Part shown: positions 55,320-63,968 of the stretch, in pieces | Layout of the letters: each line of letters opens with the position of its first letter | Numbering within the stretch: position 1 is the first letter of the stretch | Source: Streptomyces sp. NBC_01217 | GTDB lineage: Bacteria > Actinomycetota > Actinomycetes > Streptomycetales > Streptomycetaceae | NCBI RefSeq assembly: GCF_035994185.1 | Contig: NZ_CP108538.1 | Location: forward strand, 5,433,501-5,497,500 | Reading direction: 5' to 3' | Length of the DNA stretch: 64,000 nt | Notes under the pieces: generated by a model | Seen by the model: only the letters and a program-made list of their open reading frames with translations | Told to the model about the DNA's origin: nothing | Databases searched by the model: none | Made by a program: the position numbers and the translations under genes

Positions 55320-56444
55320 GTGACTGAGATCGAGATCGGGCGCGGCAAGCGCGGCCGCCGGGCGTACGCATTCGACGACATCGCCGTCGTTCCGAGCCGT
55401 CGCACCCGCGACCCGAAGGAGGTCTCGATCGCCTGGCAGATCGACGCCTACCGCTTCGAGCTGCCGTTCCTGGCCGCTCCCATGGACTCGGTGGTCTCCC
55501 CGCAGACCGCGATCCGCATCGGCGAGCTGGGCGGCCTCGGCGTCCTCAACCTCGAGGGCCTGTGGACCCGGCACGCCGATCCGCAGCCGCTGCTCGACGA
55601 GATCGCCGAGATGCCCGTCGAGTCGGCGACCCGCCGCCTCCAGGAGATCTACTCCGCCCCGATCCGGGAGGAGCTGATCGGACAGCGCATCAAGGAGGTG
55701 CGCGACTCCGGTGTCGTCACCGCCGCCGCGCTCTCCCCGCAGCGCACCGCGCAGTTCTCCAAGGCCGTCGTCGACGCGGGTGTGGACATCTTCGTCATCC
55801 GCGGTACGACGGTCTCCGCCGAGCATGTCTCGGGCGCCGCCGAGCCGCTCAACCTCAAGCAGTTCATCTATGAACTGGACGTCCCGGTGATCGTCGGCGG
55901 CTGCGCCACGTACACCGCGGCCCTGCACCTGATGCGTACCGGCGCGGCCGGTGTCCTCGTCGGGTTCGGCGGCGGCGCCGCGCACACCACGCGCAATGTC
56001 TTCGGCATCCAGGTCCCGATGGCGACCGCGGTCGCCGATGTGGCCGGGGCCCGCCGCGACTACATGGACGAGTCCGGCGGCCGGTATGTGCACGTGATCG
56101 CGGACGGCGGCGTCGGCTGGTCCGGCGACCTGCCTAAGGCCATCGCCTGCGGTGCGGACGCCGTGATGATGGGTTCCCCGCTGGCCCGTGCGACGGACGC
56201 GCCGGGCCGCGGCCGCCACTGGGGCATGGAGGCCGTCCACGAGGACGTGCCGCGCGGCAAGCTGGTGGACCTGGGCTCCGTCGGCACGACCGAGGAGGTC
56301 CTCACCGGTCCTTCGCACACCCCTGACGGCTCGATGAACATCTTCGGTGCGCTGCGCCGCGCGATGGCGACGACGGGGTACAGCGATCTCAAGGAGTTCC
56401 AGCGCGTCGAGGTGACGGTGGCGGACTCGCAGCACCGTCGCTGA
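55320..56444 (+). CDS. guaB3: GuaB3-type IMP dehydrogenase-related protein
   Basis: 374 aa, (beta/alpha)8 barrel without CBS domains. It starts TEIEIGRGKRGRRAYAFDDI and has P-M-D-S-V-V-S-P-Q-T. The loop equivalent to G-P-G-S-I-C-T-T-R of GuaB reads G-F-G-G-G-A-A-H-T-T-R, so the catalytic Cys is absent. This is normal for the GuaB3 subfamily of actinobacteria and cyanobacteria, whose reaction is debated. Adjacent to guaB and possibly regulatory or a variant enzyme. GTG 55320. Confidence 0.9.
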   Translation: MTEIEIGRGKRGRRAYAFDDIAVVPSRRTRDPKEVSIAWQIDAYRFELPFLAAPMDSVVSPQTAIRIGELGGLGVLNLEGLWTRHADPQPLLDEIAEMPVESATRRLQEIYSAPIREELIGQRIKEVRDSGVVTAAALSPQRTAQFSKAVVDAGVDIFVIRGTTVSAEHVSGAAEPLNLKQFIYELDVPVIVGGCATYTAALHLMRTGAAGVLVGFGGGAAHTTRNVFGIQVPMATAVADVAGARRDYMDESGGRYVHVIADGGVGWSGDLPKAIACGADAVMMGSPLARATDAPGRGRHWGMEAVHEDVPRGKLVDLGSVGTTEEVLTGPSHTPDGSMNIFGALRRAMATTGYSDLKEFQRVEVTVADSQHRR

Positions 56445-56459
56445 CGAAGTCTGGGTCCC

Positions 56460-56494
56460 GGGGTCGAAGCGTGCTGATCGGGTGCTTCGACCCC
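56460..56494 (+). terminator. Terminator of guaB3
   Basis: GGGGTCGAAGC (56460-56470) pairs with GCTTCGACCCC (56484-56494), 11-bp stem, 13-nt loop, followed by TTTCC. Confidence 0.88.
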
Positions 56495-56555
56495 TTTCCA
56501 TGTCCGCTTGAAGGTCGATGGCTCGTGCAATTGGGAACTGGGGAGACCGAAGGCT

Positions 56556-56585
56556 CAGATCTTGATCAAGATTGATCAAGATCTG
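56556..56585 (+). promoter_or_regulatory. 30-bp perfect palindrome
   Basis: Arms CAGATCTTGATCAA (56556-56569) and TTGATCAAGATCTG (56572-56585) around GA. It contains two TTGATCAA units. It lies 123-152 bases upstream of the secreted-protein start in an AT-richer stretch, probably a dimeric regulator site. Confidence 0.75.
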
Positions 56586-56664
56586 GTGAAGCCCTCGCTC
56601 GTCGTTGTTAGGTTCGAGCCGTACGGAATTGGTCGGCGGGCTTGGGGGAACACGAGGCCGTCGG

Positions 56665-56690
56665 CCGTCGCCCCGTTGGCGGGGCGACGG
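56665..56690 (+). promoter_or_regulatory. Leader hairpin before the secreted-protein gene
   Basis: CCGTCGCCCCG (56665-56675) pairs perfectly with CGGGGCGACGG (56680-56690), an 11-bp stem with loop TTGG, ending 17 bases before the TTG start. It has terminator-like strength in a leader, suggesting attenuation or translational control, or residual terminator sequence. Confidence 0.7.
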
Positions 56691-56707
56691 GAATCTCGGG
56701 GGATATC

Positions 56708-57250
56708 TTGAGCAGTAGTACGTTGTCGTTCGCCCGTGCGGGCCGGAATTCTGTGGTGGTCCTGGCTCTGGTGGCCGGAACCCTGGGCATGGCGGCGGGA
56801 ACTGGCTCCGCAGCCCAGAAGCAGAAGTCCTGCGCGGCGCGTTACAAGGACGAGTTCGGCCGGCCCAAGGCCTACAACCTGTGCAACATCAAGAAGGTCA
56901 AGTACATCGGTCTGCAAACGGGTAAGAACTACATCGCGATCGTGCAGGGGCGTGGCCCCATGACGCTTACGCTCACGAATATTGAAACCGTGAGCAACAC
57001 CAAGAGCTCTTCGTTCGATGTCACTGCCGGAGCGGTTTCGGCGGCGGTCGGTTTCGACGTGACCAAGTCGCGGACGAAGAGCATGTCCGGTAGTTGGACC
57101 GTTCCGAAGAAGAAGTTCGGGACACTCAGGGCGTATCCGGTCTATAAGGCTTACTCCTTCGAGGCCTACAGCAAGTTCGACGGCAAGCTGGTCGGCAAGG
57201 GAGTGGCTCGCAAGGCCGTCGGCTACCGCTACACGCATACTGCGAAGTAG
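56708..57250 (+). CDS. Small secreted protein, lower GC, possible beta-pore-like domain
   Basis: 180 aa if it starts at TTG 56708 (GGGGG five bases upstream), which places a signal peptide correctly (R-A-G-R-N then V-V-V-L-A-L-V-A-G-T-L-G, cleavage near S-A-A). The mature part has two Cys (K-S-C-A-A-R, N-L-C-N-I), then an alternating Ser/Thr-rich stretch (V-S-N-T-K-S-S-S-F-D-V-T-A-G-A-V-S-A-A-V-G-F-D-V-T) reminiscent of the insertion strands of aerolysin/ETX-MTX2 toxins, but no firm match. Codon use is less GC-biased than its neighbours, suggesting recent transfer. Own terminator follows. Confidence 0.7.
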   Translation: MSSSTLSFARAGRNSVVVLALVAGTLGMAAGTGSAAQKQKSCAARYKDEFGRPKAYNLCNIKKVKYIGLQTGKNYIAIVQGRGPMTLTLTNIETVSNTKSSSFDVTAGAVSAAVGFDVTKSRTKSMSGSWTVPKKKFGTLRAYPVYKAYSFEAYSKFDGKLVGKGVARKAVGYRYTHTAK

Positions 57251-57257
57251 GCGCGGG

Positions 57258-57287
57258 AAAGGGCCCGGTGCGTGCGCCGGGCCCTTT
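57258..57287 (+). terminator. Terminator of the secreted-protein gene
   Basis: AAAGGGCCCGG (57258-57268) pairs perfectly with CCGGGCCCTTT (57277-57287), 11-bp stem, 8-nt loop, 7 bases after the stop; a canonical intrinsic terminator. Confidence 0.9.
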
Positions 57288-57333
57288 GGCGGACGTGATC
57301 GGCCCGCTGCCGTCTTCGCCGTGGCGACGCCGG

Positions 57334-58596
57334 TCACAGCCGGTGCGCCGCCCCCGCCGGCGTCGCGCCGCGGGTGTCCAGGAGGAGCTGGGCCTTCACC
57401 GCGAGGCCCTGGAGGTCGTAGGTGCGGTGGTGCTGGAGCAGCACCGTCAGGTCGGCGCTCGAAGCCGCCTCGTACAGCGAGTCGGCGCGCGGGACCGGGA
57501 GTTCACGCACCCGCCAGTCCAGGACGTGCGGGTCGTGGTAGCCGATCTGGGCACCCATGTCCATCAGCCGGCTCGCGATCTCCCGGGCGGGGGAGGCCTC
57601 CTGGTCGGCGAGGTCGGGCTTGTAGGTGACGCCGAGGAGCAGCACCCTGGCGCCGCGTACGGACTTGCCGTGCTCGTTCAGGAGGGTGGCGCAGCGCTGG
57701 ATCACGTACTGCGGCATCCGGTCGTTGATCTCCTGGGCGAGCGAGACCATCCTCAAGGGGTGTCCGGGGGTGCGGCTGTTGTACGGGAGGTAGCCCGGGT
57801 CGACGGGTGCGCCGTGACCGCCGACGCCGGGGCCCGGGCGGAACGGCTGGAAGCCGAAGGGCTTGGTCTCGGCGCATCTGATGACGTCCCAGAGGTCGAC
57901 GCCGAGATCGTGGCAGAGCACCGCCATCTCGTTGACCAGGGCGATGTTGACGTGCCGGAAGTTGGTCTCCAGGACCTTCGTCATCTCGGCCTCGCGCGGC
58001 CCGCGGGCCCGGACGACCTTGTCGGTGAGACGGCCGTAGAAGGCGGCGGCGGATTCCGTGCAGGCCGGGGTGAGGCCGCCGATCACCTTGGGGGTGTTGG
58101 CGTAGACGTGGGTCCTGTTGCCGGGGTCGAGGCGGCTGGGGGAGTAGGCGAGGTGGAAGTCGCGTCCGGCGCGCAGCCCCGAGCCCTCTTCGAGGAGGGG
58201 CAGTACGTAGCTCTCGGTGCTGCCCGGAGGCACGGCCGACTCCAGCAGGACGGTGGTGTGCGGGCGCAGCCGGGCGGCGAGTGCCCGGGCCGCGTCGCCG
58301 ACGGCGGTGAGGTCGAGGGTGCGGTCGGCGCCGAGCGGGGTGGGCGCGCAGATCACCGCGGTACGGACCCGGCCCAGTTCGGCCGGGTCGGTGGTGGGCC
58401 GGAAACCCCCCGAGAGCATCCGGCGTACGTCGGAGGCGGTGAGCGACCCCTCGACGGGGGTGCGGCCCGCGGAGAGTTCCGCGCAGGGGCGTGGGTCGGT
58501 GTCGTAGCCGACGGTCTCGACACCGGCGGCGACAGCGGCTTGGGCGAGGGGCAGGCCGAGGTGGCCGAGTCCGATGACTGCGAGGTCTGCGGGCAT
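57334..58596 (-). CDS. Nucleotide-sugar dehydrogenase (UDP-ManNAc/UDP-Glc type) lacking the catalytic Cys
   Basis: 420 aa from MPADLAVIGLGHLGLP. Rossmann G-L-G-H-L-G at the N-terminus, the central T-N-F-R-H-V-N-I-A-L-V-N-E-M and the C-terminal NAD domain fit the WecC/Ugd family. The catalytic loop, normally P-G-x-G-G-H-C-x-P-V-D-P, reads G-V-G-G-H-G-A-P-V-D-P: the Cys position is Gly262. The Cys carries the thiohemiacetal intermediate, so two-step oxidation should fail; the gene may be inactive or have a new role. A nested palindrome lies just upstream. Confidence 0.85.
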   Translation of the reverse strand: MPADLAVIGLGHLGLPLAQAAVAAGVETVGYDTDPRPCAELSAGRTPVEGSLTASDVRRMLSGGFRPTTDPAELGRVRTAVICAPTPLGADRTLDLTAVGDAARALAARLRPHTTVLLESAVPPGSTESYVLPLLEEGSGLRAGRDFHLAYSPSRLDPGNRTHVYANTPKVIGGLTPACTESAAAFYGRLTDKVVRARGPREAEMTKVLETNFRHVNIALVNEMAVLCHDLGVDLWDVIRCAETKPFGFQPFRPGPGVGGHGAPVDPGYLPYNSRTPGHPLRMVSLAQEINDRMPQYVIQRCATLLNEHGKSVRGARVLLLGVTYKPDLADQEASPAREIASRLMDMGAQIGYHDPHVLDWRVRELPVPRADSLYEAASSADLTVLLQHHRTYDLQGLAVKAQLLLDTRGATPAGAAHRL

Positions 58597-58896
58597 GGGG
58601 ATGGGCCGTCCTTCCCTTGGACCGACCGGCAGATGGAGGGCGCCACCCTCCGATTGCCGGTCGGTCCAAGACCATGAGAGCGGAAAGCGCAACCGCTGGG
58701 GACAGCGCAATGTCAGACTAGGCGTAAATATGACCTATATGTCGCATTGCGAGGCTTCGGTCGCCCTGGTGTTGTCCACAGGCGGTGGCCGAAGTCGGGG
58801 ACGGCGGACAGAATCGAGGGATGGGCGCGGTGCGTCCGACCGCTCGGTCGGGCCGCACCGCGTGCCGCACCACCCCGATCTACCCGGGAGGCAGCA
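58597..58896 (+). promoter_or_regulatory. Divergent region between the sugar dehydrogenase and glpD
   Basis: 300 bases. The left part is the nested palindrome. An AT-rich section (TAAATATGACCTATATG, about 58725-58741) is the best promoter area. I see no small gene. Confidence 0.5.
58617..58669 (-). promoter_or_regulatory. Nested 53-bp palindrome upstream of the sugar dehydrogenase
   Basis: Outer arms TTGGACCGACCGGCA (58617-58631) and TGCCGGTCGGTCCAA (58655-58669), perfect 15 bp. Inside, GGAGGG (58635-58640) and CCCTCC (58646-58651) form a second stem around CGCCA. It ends 20 bases from the ATG, so in RNA it would be a large two-step hairpin in the leader; in DNA, a possible operator. Confidence 0.8.
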
Positions 58897-60603
58897 GTGA
58901 GGACAGCGACACTGGGACCTGCGGAGCGCACCGAGGCGCTCGCCGCGATGGCCGAGCGCGAACTGGACGTGCTGGTCGTCGGGGCGGGCGTGGTCGGCGC
59001 CGGCACGGCGCTGGACGCTGCGACAAGAGGACTCTCGACCGGCCTCGTCGAGGCCCGCGACTGGGCCTCGGGCACATCGAGCAGGTCGAGCAAGCTGATC
59101 CACGGCGGGCTGCGGTATCTGGAGATGCTCGACTTCGCGCTCGTCAGGGAGGCGCTGAAGGAGCGCGGGCTGCTCCTGGGGCGGCTGGCCCCGCATCTGG
59201 TGAAGCCCGTGCCGTTCCTCTATCCGTTGCAGCACAAGGGCTGGGAGCGGCTCTACGCCGGTTCCGGCGTGGCGCTCTACGACGCGATGTCGGTGTCGTC
59301 CGGGCACGGCCGCGGCCTGCCCGTCCACCGCCATCTCTCCCGCCGCCGGGCCCTGCAGGTCGCCCCTGCGCTGCGGAAGGACGCCCTGGTCGGGGCCTTG
59401 CAGTACTACGACGCGCAGATGGACGACGCCCGCTATGTGGCGACCCTGGTGCGCACCGCCGCCGGATACGGCGCCCATGTGGCGAACCGGGCGCGGGTGA
59501 TCGGCTTCCTGCGGGAGGGCGAGCGGGTCGTCGGCGCCCGCGTGGAGGATGTCGAGGCGGGCGGTGAGTACGAGGTCAGGGCCAAACAGGTGGTCAACGC
59601 GACCGGGGTCTGGACGGATGACACCCAGGCGCTGATAGGCGAGCGCGGGCAGTTCCACGTACGGGCGTCCAAGGGCATCCATCTGGTCGTCCCGAAGGAC
59701 CGCATCCACTCCTCGACCGGCCTGATCCTGCGGACCGAGAAGTCCGTCCTCTTCGTCATCCCCTGGGGACGGCACTGGATCGTCGGGACGACCGACACCG
59801 ACTGGGACCTGGACAAGGCGCACCCGGCGGCCTCCAGCGCCGATATCGACTATCTGCTCGAACACGTCAACTCGGTTCTGGCCACGCCCCTGACCAGGGA
59901 CGACGTCCAGGGTGTCTACGCGGGGCTGCGACCGCTGCTGGCCGGCGAGTCGGATGCGACCAGCAAGCTCTCGCGCGAGCACACGGTGGCGCATCCGCTG
60001 CCGGGCCTCGTGGTCGTGGCCGGCGGCAAGTACACGACGTACCGGGTGATGGCGAAGGACGCCGTGGACGAGGCGGTGCACGGCCTCGACCAGCGGGTGG
60101 CGGAGTGCGTCACCGAGGACGTCCCGCTGCTGGGAGCGGAGGGATACCGCGCGCTGTGGAACGCCCGGGCGAGAATCGCGGCCCGTACGGGACTCCATGT
60201 CGCCCGGGTGGAGCATCTGCTCAACCGCTACGGCTCCATGACCGAGGAGCTCCTCGATCTGATCGTCGGCGATCCGACGCTGGGAGAGCCGCTTCCGTCG
60301 GCGGACGACTACCTCAAGGCCGAGATCGTCTACGCCGCCTCCCACGAGGGGGCCCGCCACCTCGACGACGTACTGACACGCCGGACCCGGATCTCCATAG
60401 AGACCTTCGACCGGGGCACGCTCAGCGCCCGGATCTGCGCGGAGCTGATGGCGCCGGTGCTCGGCTGGGACGAGGGGCAGATCGACCGGGAGGTGGAGCA
60501 CTACGAGAAGCGGGTGCAGGCCGAGCGGGAGTCGCAGCGGCAGCCGGACGACCTCACGGCGGACGCGGCACGGCTCGGGGCACCGGACATCGTGCCGCTC
60601 TAG
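58897..60603 (+). CDS. glpD: Glycerol-3-phosphate dehydrogenase (FAD)
   Basis: Membrane-associated flavoenzyme oxidising G3P to DHAP, 568 aa. The FAD motif G29-x-G31-x-x-G34 is in V-L-V-V-G-A-G-V-V-G. S-S-R-S-S-K-L-I-H-G-G-L-R-Y-L-E is diagnostic of GlpD, and a C-terminal DAO_C domain follows (T-E-E-L-L-D-L-I). GTG 58897 has GGGAGG upstream and matches the usual 568-aa length; the longer upstream frame is unsupported. Confidence 0.96.
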   Translation: MRTATLGPAERTEALAAMAERELDVLVVGAGVVGAGTALDAATRGLSTGLVEARDWASGTSSRSSKLIHGGLRYLEMLDFALVREALKERGLLLGRLAPHLVKPVPFLYPLQHKGWERLYAGSGVALYDAMSVSSGHGRGLPVHRHLSRRRALQVAPALRKDALVGALQYYDAQMDDARYVATLVRTAAGYGAHVANRARVIGFLREGERVVGARVEDVEAGGEYEVRAKQVVNATGVWTDDTQALIGERGQFHVRASKGIHLVVPKDRIHSSTGLILRTEKSVLFVIPWGRHWIVGTTDTDWDLDKAHPAASSADIDYLLEHVNSVLATPLTRDDVQGVYAGLRPLLAGESDATSKLSREHTVAHPLPGLVVVAGGKYTTYRVMAKDAVDEAVHGLDQRVAECVTEDVPLLGAEGYRALWNARARIAARTGLHVARVEHLLNRYGSMTEELLDLIVGDPTLGEPLPSADDYLKAEIVYAASHEGARHLDDVLTRRTRISIETFDRGTLSARICAELMAPVLGWDEGQIDREVEHYEKRVQAERESQRQPDDLTADAARLGAPDIVPL

Positions 60604-60609
60604 GCCCCG

Positions 60610-61707
60610 TCAGGTGCGGGGCGCGCGGCCGCAGAACTCCGCGTCGAGGAGCCCCGGTTCGAGCGTCGTCGCATCGGTCAGGGTGTCCGTGTCGACGCGG
60701 TACGTCAGGGTGTGCCGGCCATCGCGCGTGGCGGCGGTACGGACGTAACTGCCCGCTATGCGGCCGCTGTGGCCCCAGACGGTGGTGCCGCAGGAGAGCT
60801 TCAGCGGATAGATGCCCAGACCGTAGACGCCGTGTGCGGCACCGGTGTTCAGCAGGGTGGCCAGCAGAGGGGGCGGGAGGAGACGCCCGCCCAGCAGGGC
60901 CGCGTAGAAACGGTTCAGGTCGCAGAGTGTGGAGATCAGCTCCCCGGCCGCGCCCGCCGTGCGCGGGTCGAGCACGGTGACGTCGCGGAGGCTGCCGTCG
61001 GCCGGGTCGCGGGTGTAGCCGCGGCCGTGCGGGGCGGGCAGGGAGGTACGGGCGCCGGGCAGGGAGGTACCGGTGAGATGGAGGGGGGTGATGATGCGGT
61101 GGCGGATCTCGGTGGCGTAGTCGTGTCCGGTGACGCGTTGAACGACGAGTCCTAGTACGACGTAATTGGTGTTGGAGTAGGCATAGCCGCCGGGGGCGTT
61201 CGTCGGACGATGGGCCAGGGCGACCCGGACCGCGGCGGTTGCGGAGACGGGGCGGGCGGAGGTGCCGGAGGCGGCGGCGGTGTAGTCGTAGAGGCCGCTG
61301 GTGTGGCTGAGCAGGGCGCGCAGGGTGATGCGGCGGCCGTCGTTGCCGTTGCCGCGGATCAGGCCCGGCAGCAGTTGGTCGACGGTGTCCGACAGCTGCA
61401 GCCGCCTCTCCCCGGCGAGTTGGAGCACGACCGTGGCGACAAAGGTCTTGGTGATGCTGCCGGCCCGGAACCGGTCCGCCCTGTGGATGCCTGGACCCGT
61501 CGAACGGAAGGTGTCGTACGGTGCGGAGGAGGCGGAAGGGGCGTGACGGGCCAGCAGCGCAGCCGTGGGAGCGCCGCCCCGGGCGACGAGCCGGGGAAGA
61601 TAGGCGGCTGAGGGCGTGAGGTGTGGTTCGCTGGACAGGGTCGCTGTTCCCAGGCCGAGCAGCACCAGTAGCAACGGGGCGACGAGCAGCGCCCTGAGTG
61701 TCGGCAT
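60610..61707 (-). CDS. Exported serine hydrolase (beta-lactamase/D,D-carboxypeptidase type)
   Basis: 365 aa. N-terminal signal anchor (L-L-V-A-P-L-L-L-V-L-L-G-L-G). Active-site S84-I-T-K87 (SxxK), Y177-S-N179 (YxN) and H-S-G near 316 (third motif). Class C beta-lactamase-like fold, as in D-Ala-D-Ala carboxypeptidases and esterases. Convergent with glpD (6-base gap). Substrate unknown. Confidence 0.9.
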   Translation of the reverse strand: MPTLRALLVAPLLLVLLGLGTATLSSEPHLTPSAAYLPRLVARGGAPTAALLARHAPSASSAPYDTFRSTGPGIHRADRFRAGSITKTFVATVVLQLAGERRLQLSDTVDQLLPGLIRGNGNDGRRITLRALLSHTSGLYDYTAAASGTSARPVSATAAVRVALAHRPTNAPGGYAYSNTNYVVLGLVVQRVTGHDYATEIRHRIITPLHLTGTSLPGARTSLPAPHGRGYTRDPADGSLRDVTVLDPRTAGAAGELISTLCDLNRFYAALLGGRLLPPPLLATLLNTGAAHGVYGLGIYPLKLSCGTTVWGHSGRIAGSYVRTAATRDGRHTLTYRVDTDTLTDATTLEPGLLDAEFCGRAPRT

Positions 61708-61827
61708 GGCAGGCAGTCCCTTCCTTCGGCCACATCATGACGGGCCGGTGGACCCGGCACCAAGACCGGTCCCGGGGTGAGGGACAATGAACGCTCTGCC
61801 AGGGCGGGTTGATCGCAGAGGGGACGC

Positions 61828-63813
61828 ATGTCGGAGGCGGAGCAGGCACGGGAGCCCCAACGGGACAAGGACGGACGTCTCCTTGCGGGGCGCTACCGGC
61901 TCGGGGAGGTGCTCGGCCGGGGCGGTATGGGCACGGTCTGGCGTGCCGTCGACGAGACGCTGGGCCGCACGGTCGCGGTCAAGGAGCTGAGGTTCCCCTC
62001 GGCCATCGACGAGGACGAGAAGCGCCGGCTCATCACGCGCACGCTGCGTGAGGCGAAGGCGATCGCCAGGATCCGCAACAACGGCGCGGTGACGGTCTAC
62101 GACGTGGTCGACGAGGACGACCGGCCGTGGATCGTGATGGAGCTCATCGAGGGCAAGTCACTCGCCGAGGCCATCCGCGAGGACGGGGTGCTGACGCCGA
62201 AGCGCGCCGCCGAGGTCGGCCTCGCCATCCTCGACGTGCTGCGTTCGGCGCACCGCGAGGGCATCCTGCACCGCGATGTGAAGCCGTCCAACGTACTGAT
62301 CGCCGAGGACGGCCGGGTCGTGCTGACCGACTTCGGCATCGCCCAGGTCGAGGGCGACCCGTCGGTCACCTCGACGGGCATGCTCGTCGGCGCGCCCTCG
62401 TACATCTCCCCGGAGCGCGCACGCGGGCACAAGCCGGGACCGCCCGCCGACCTGTGGTCGCTCGGCGGACTGCTGTACGCCAGCGTCGAGGGCTCCCCGC
62501 CCTACGACAAGGGTTCGGCCATCGCCACCCTGACCGCGGTGATGACCGAGCCGCTCGACCCGCCGAAGAACGCCGGTCCACTGGGGGAGGTCATCTACGG
62601 CCTGCTCGCCAGGGACCCCGATCAGCGGCTCGACGACGCGGGCGCCCGCGCCCTGCTCAATGACGTGATCCACGCACCCGAGAAGCCGGACCCGGTGGTG
62701 CCCCCGCCGGCCGACGCCACCCAGGTCATGGCGCTGCCCGGCAGAACCGCCGCGTCGGGCACCAAGGCGGCGTCGAAGTCCGGGGAGCCGGGCGAGGGCG
62801 CCCGGGACCGGCTGCGGGGCGCGCTGCGCTCCGTACGGAACGCGAAGACGACGCCGGCCGCGGCTGTGGGTGCCGCAGCGGCCGCGACGACCGCGCCGCC
62901 CCGTCCCTCGACGCCCCCGCCGACCGCTCCCACGGCCGGCCCCACCAAGCCTGCCGGTCCCTCGACGGCGAAGCCGGCCACGGCCTCCGCGTCCGTACCC
63001 GCGCCGCGCCCGGCCACATCGCCCACCACACCGCCCCGCGCATCCATCACGGACGTGGTGCCGCGCCGCACCCTGGCGATCATCGCCGCCGTGATCGCGC
63101 TCGCCGTGCTCGGCACGGTCCTCGCGCTCTCGCTCGGCGGAGACGGCGAGGGCGACGCGAAGGGCGGCGGCGCCAAGGACGACAAGTCCACCTCGGCCGG
63201 AGCCGCGGCGACGAGCGGGGGCACCGCGGACACCGACAGCAGCGGCAGTGGCAAGGACCAGAGCGGCAGTCAGGACCAGGGCAAGGGCAAGGACGACAGC
63301 TCGGACAAGGGGGCGGACGGTTCGAAGGGTGACGCCCCGGACGCCGCCGACGCGCTGCCCGCCGGATACCGGACGGTGAAGAACAATCAGTTCCACTTCA
63401 CGATGGCGATGCCCGGGAACTTCCGGCTCACCGACACGGCCGGGCGCAACTCCGGCGGTATCTACAACGTCGACGGGGGCTTCCCGCGCGTCCAGGTCGA
63501 CTACACCGATTCCCCCGGCGGCGACGCCGCCGCGGCCTGGAACGCGGCGAGGAGCGCCGTCGCGGCCAGCAGCAACGGCTACCGCCACATCGGTGTGGAC
63601 AAGGTGCAGTACAACGGCTACCCGACTGTCGCCGACTGGCAGTTCGAGCGCACCCAGCAGGGCCAGCGGATTCACGTGCTGAACCGGGGCTTCAAGGTCG
63701 ACGCCACCCACGGCTACGCGATCATGATCAGCTGCAAGGCCGACGAGTGGGACGGCAAGGAATGCCGGACACTGCGCAAGACGGCGTTCGACACATTCGA
63801 GCCCACCGACTGA
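61828..63813 (+). CDS. Membrane Ser/Thr protein kinase
   Basis: 661 aa. Hanks-type kinase domain about 20-285: G-R-G-G-M-G-T-V-W (31-39), catalytic Lys52, H-R-D-V-K-P-S-N with Asp150, D-F-G at 168-170, S-P-E. A Pro/Ala/Thr-rich linker (about 290-405) leads to a single membrane helix (about 415-437), then a Gly/Ser/Asp/Lys-rich linker and an external domain (540-660) with two Cys and no PASTA repeats. Start ATG 61828. In Streptomyces several such kinases lie in tandem here. Confidence 0.93.
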   Translation: MSEAEQAREPQRDKDGRLLAGRYRLGEVLGRGGMGTVWRAVDETLGRTVAVKELRFPSAIDEDEKRRLITRTLREAKAIARIRNNGAVTVYDVVDEDDRPWIVMELIEGKSLAEAIREDGVLTPKRAAEVGLAILDVLRSAHREGILHRDVKPSNVLIAEDGRVVLTDFGIAQVEGDPSVTSTGMLVGAPSYISPERARGHKPGPPADLWSLGGLLYASVEGSPPYDKGSAIATLTAVMTEPLDPPKNAGPLGEVIYGLLARDPDQRLDDAGARALLNDVIHAPEKPDPVVPPPADATQVMALPGRTAASGTKAASKSGEPGEGARDRLRGALRSVRNAKTTPAAAVGAAAAATTAPPRPSTPPPTAPTAGPTKPAGPSTAKPATASASVPAPRPATSPTTPPRASITDVVPRRTLAIIAAVIALAVLGTVLALSLGGDGEGDAKGGGAKDDKSTSAGAAATSGGTADTDSSGSGKDQSGSQDQGKGKDDSSDKGADGSKGDAPDAADALPAGYRTVKNNQFHFTMAMPGNFRLTDTAGRNSGGIYNVDGGFPRVQVDYTDSPGGDAAAAWNAARSAVAASSNGYRHIGVDKVQYNGYPTVADWQFERTQQGQRIHVLNRGFKVDATHGYAIMISCKADEWDGKECRTLRKTAFDTFEPTD

Positions 63814-63921
63814 TCCGCGGGTGAAGGGTGAAAAGGGCCTGGATGCGCCGACCCTGCCGCGCGGCCGTCACTTGCCACGTATCGTGAGAGCCTGAAGACC
63901 GTACGCAGCCAAAATGGTGGG

Positions 63922-63950
63922 TCAATTGCACGGTAAGTGACCGCAATTGA
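63922..63950 (+). promoter_or_regulatory. Inverted repeat after the kinase gene
   Basis: TCAATTGC (63922-63929) and GCAATTGA (63943-63950), perfect 8-bp arms, 13-base spacer, AT-rich. It lies within the likely promoter region of the next gene, which begins near the right edge. Confidence 0.45.
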
Positions 63951-63968
63951 AGGATTGGTGCGGTCATC

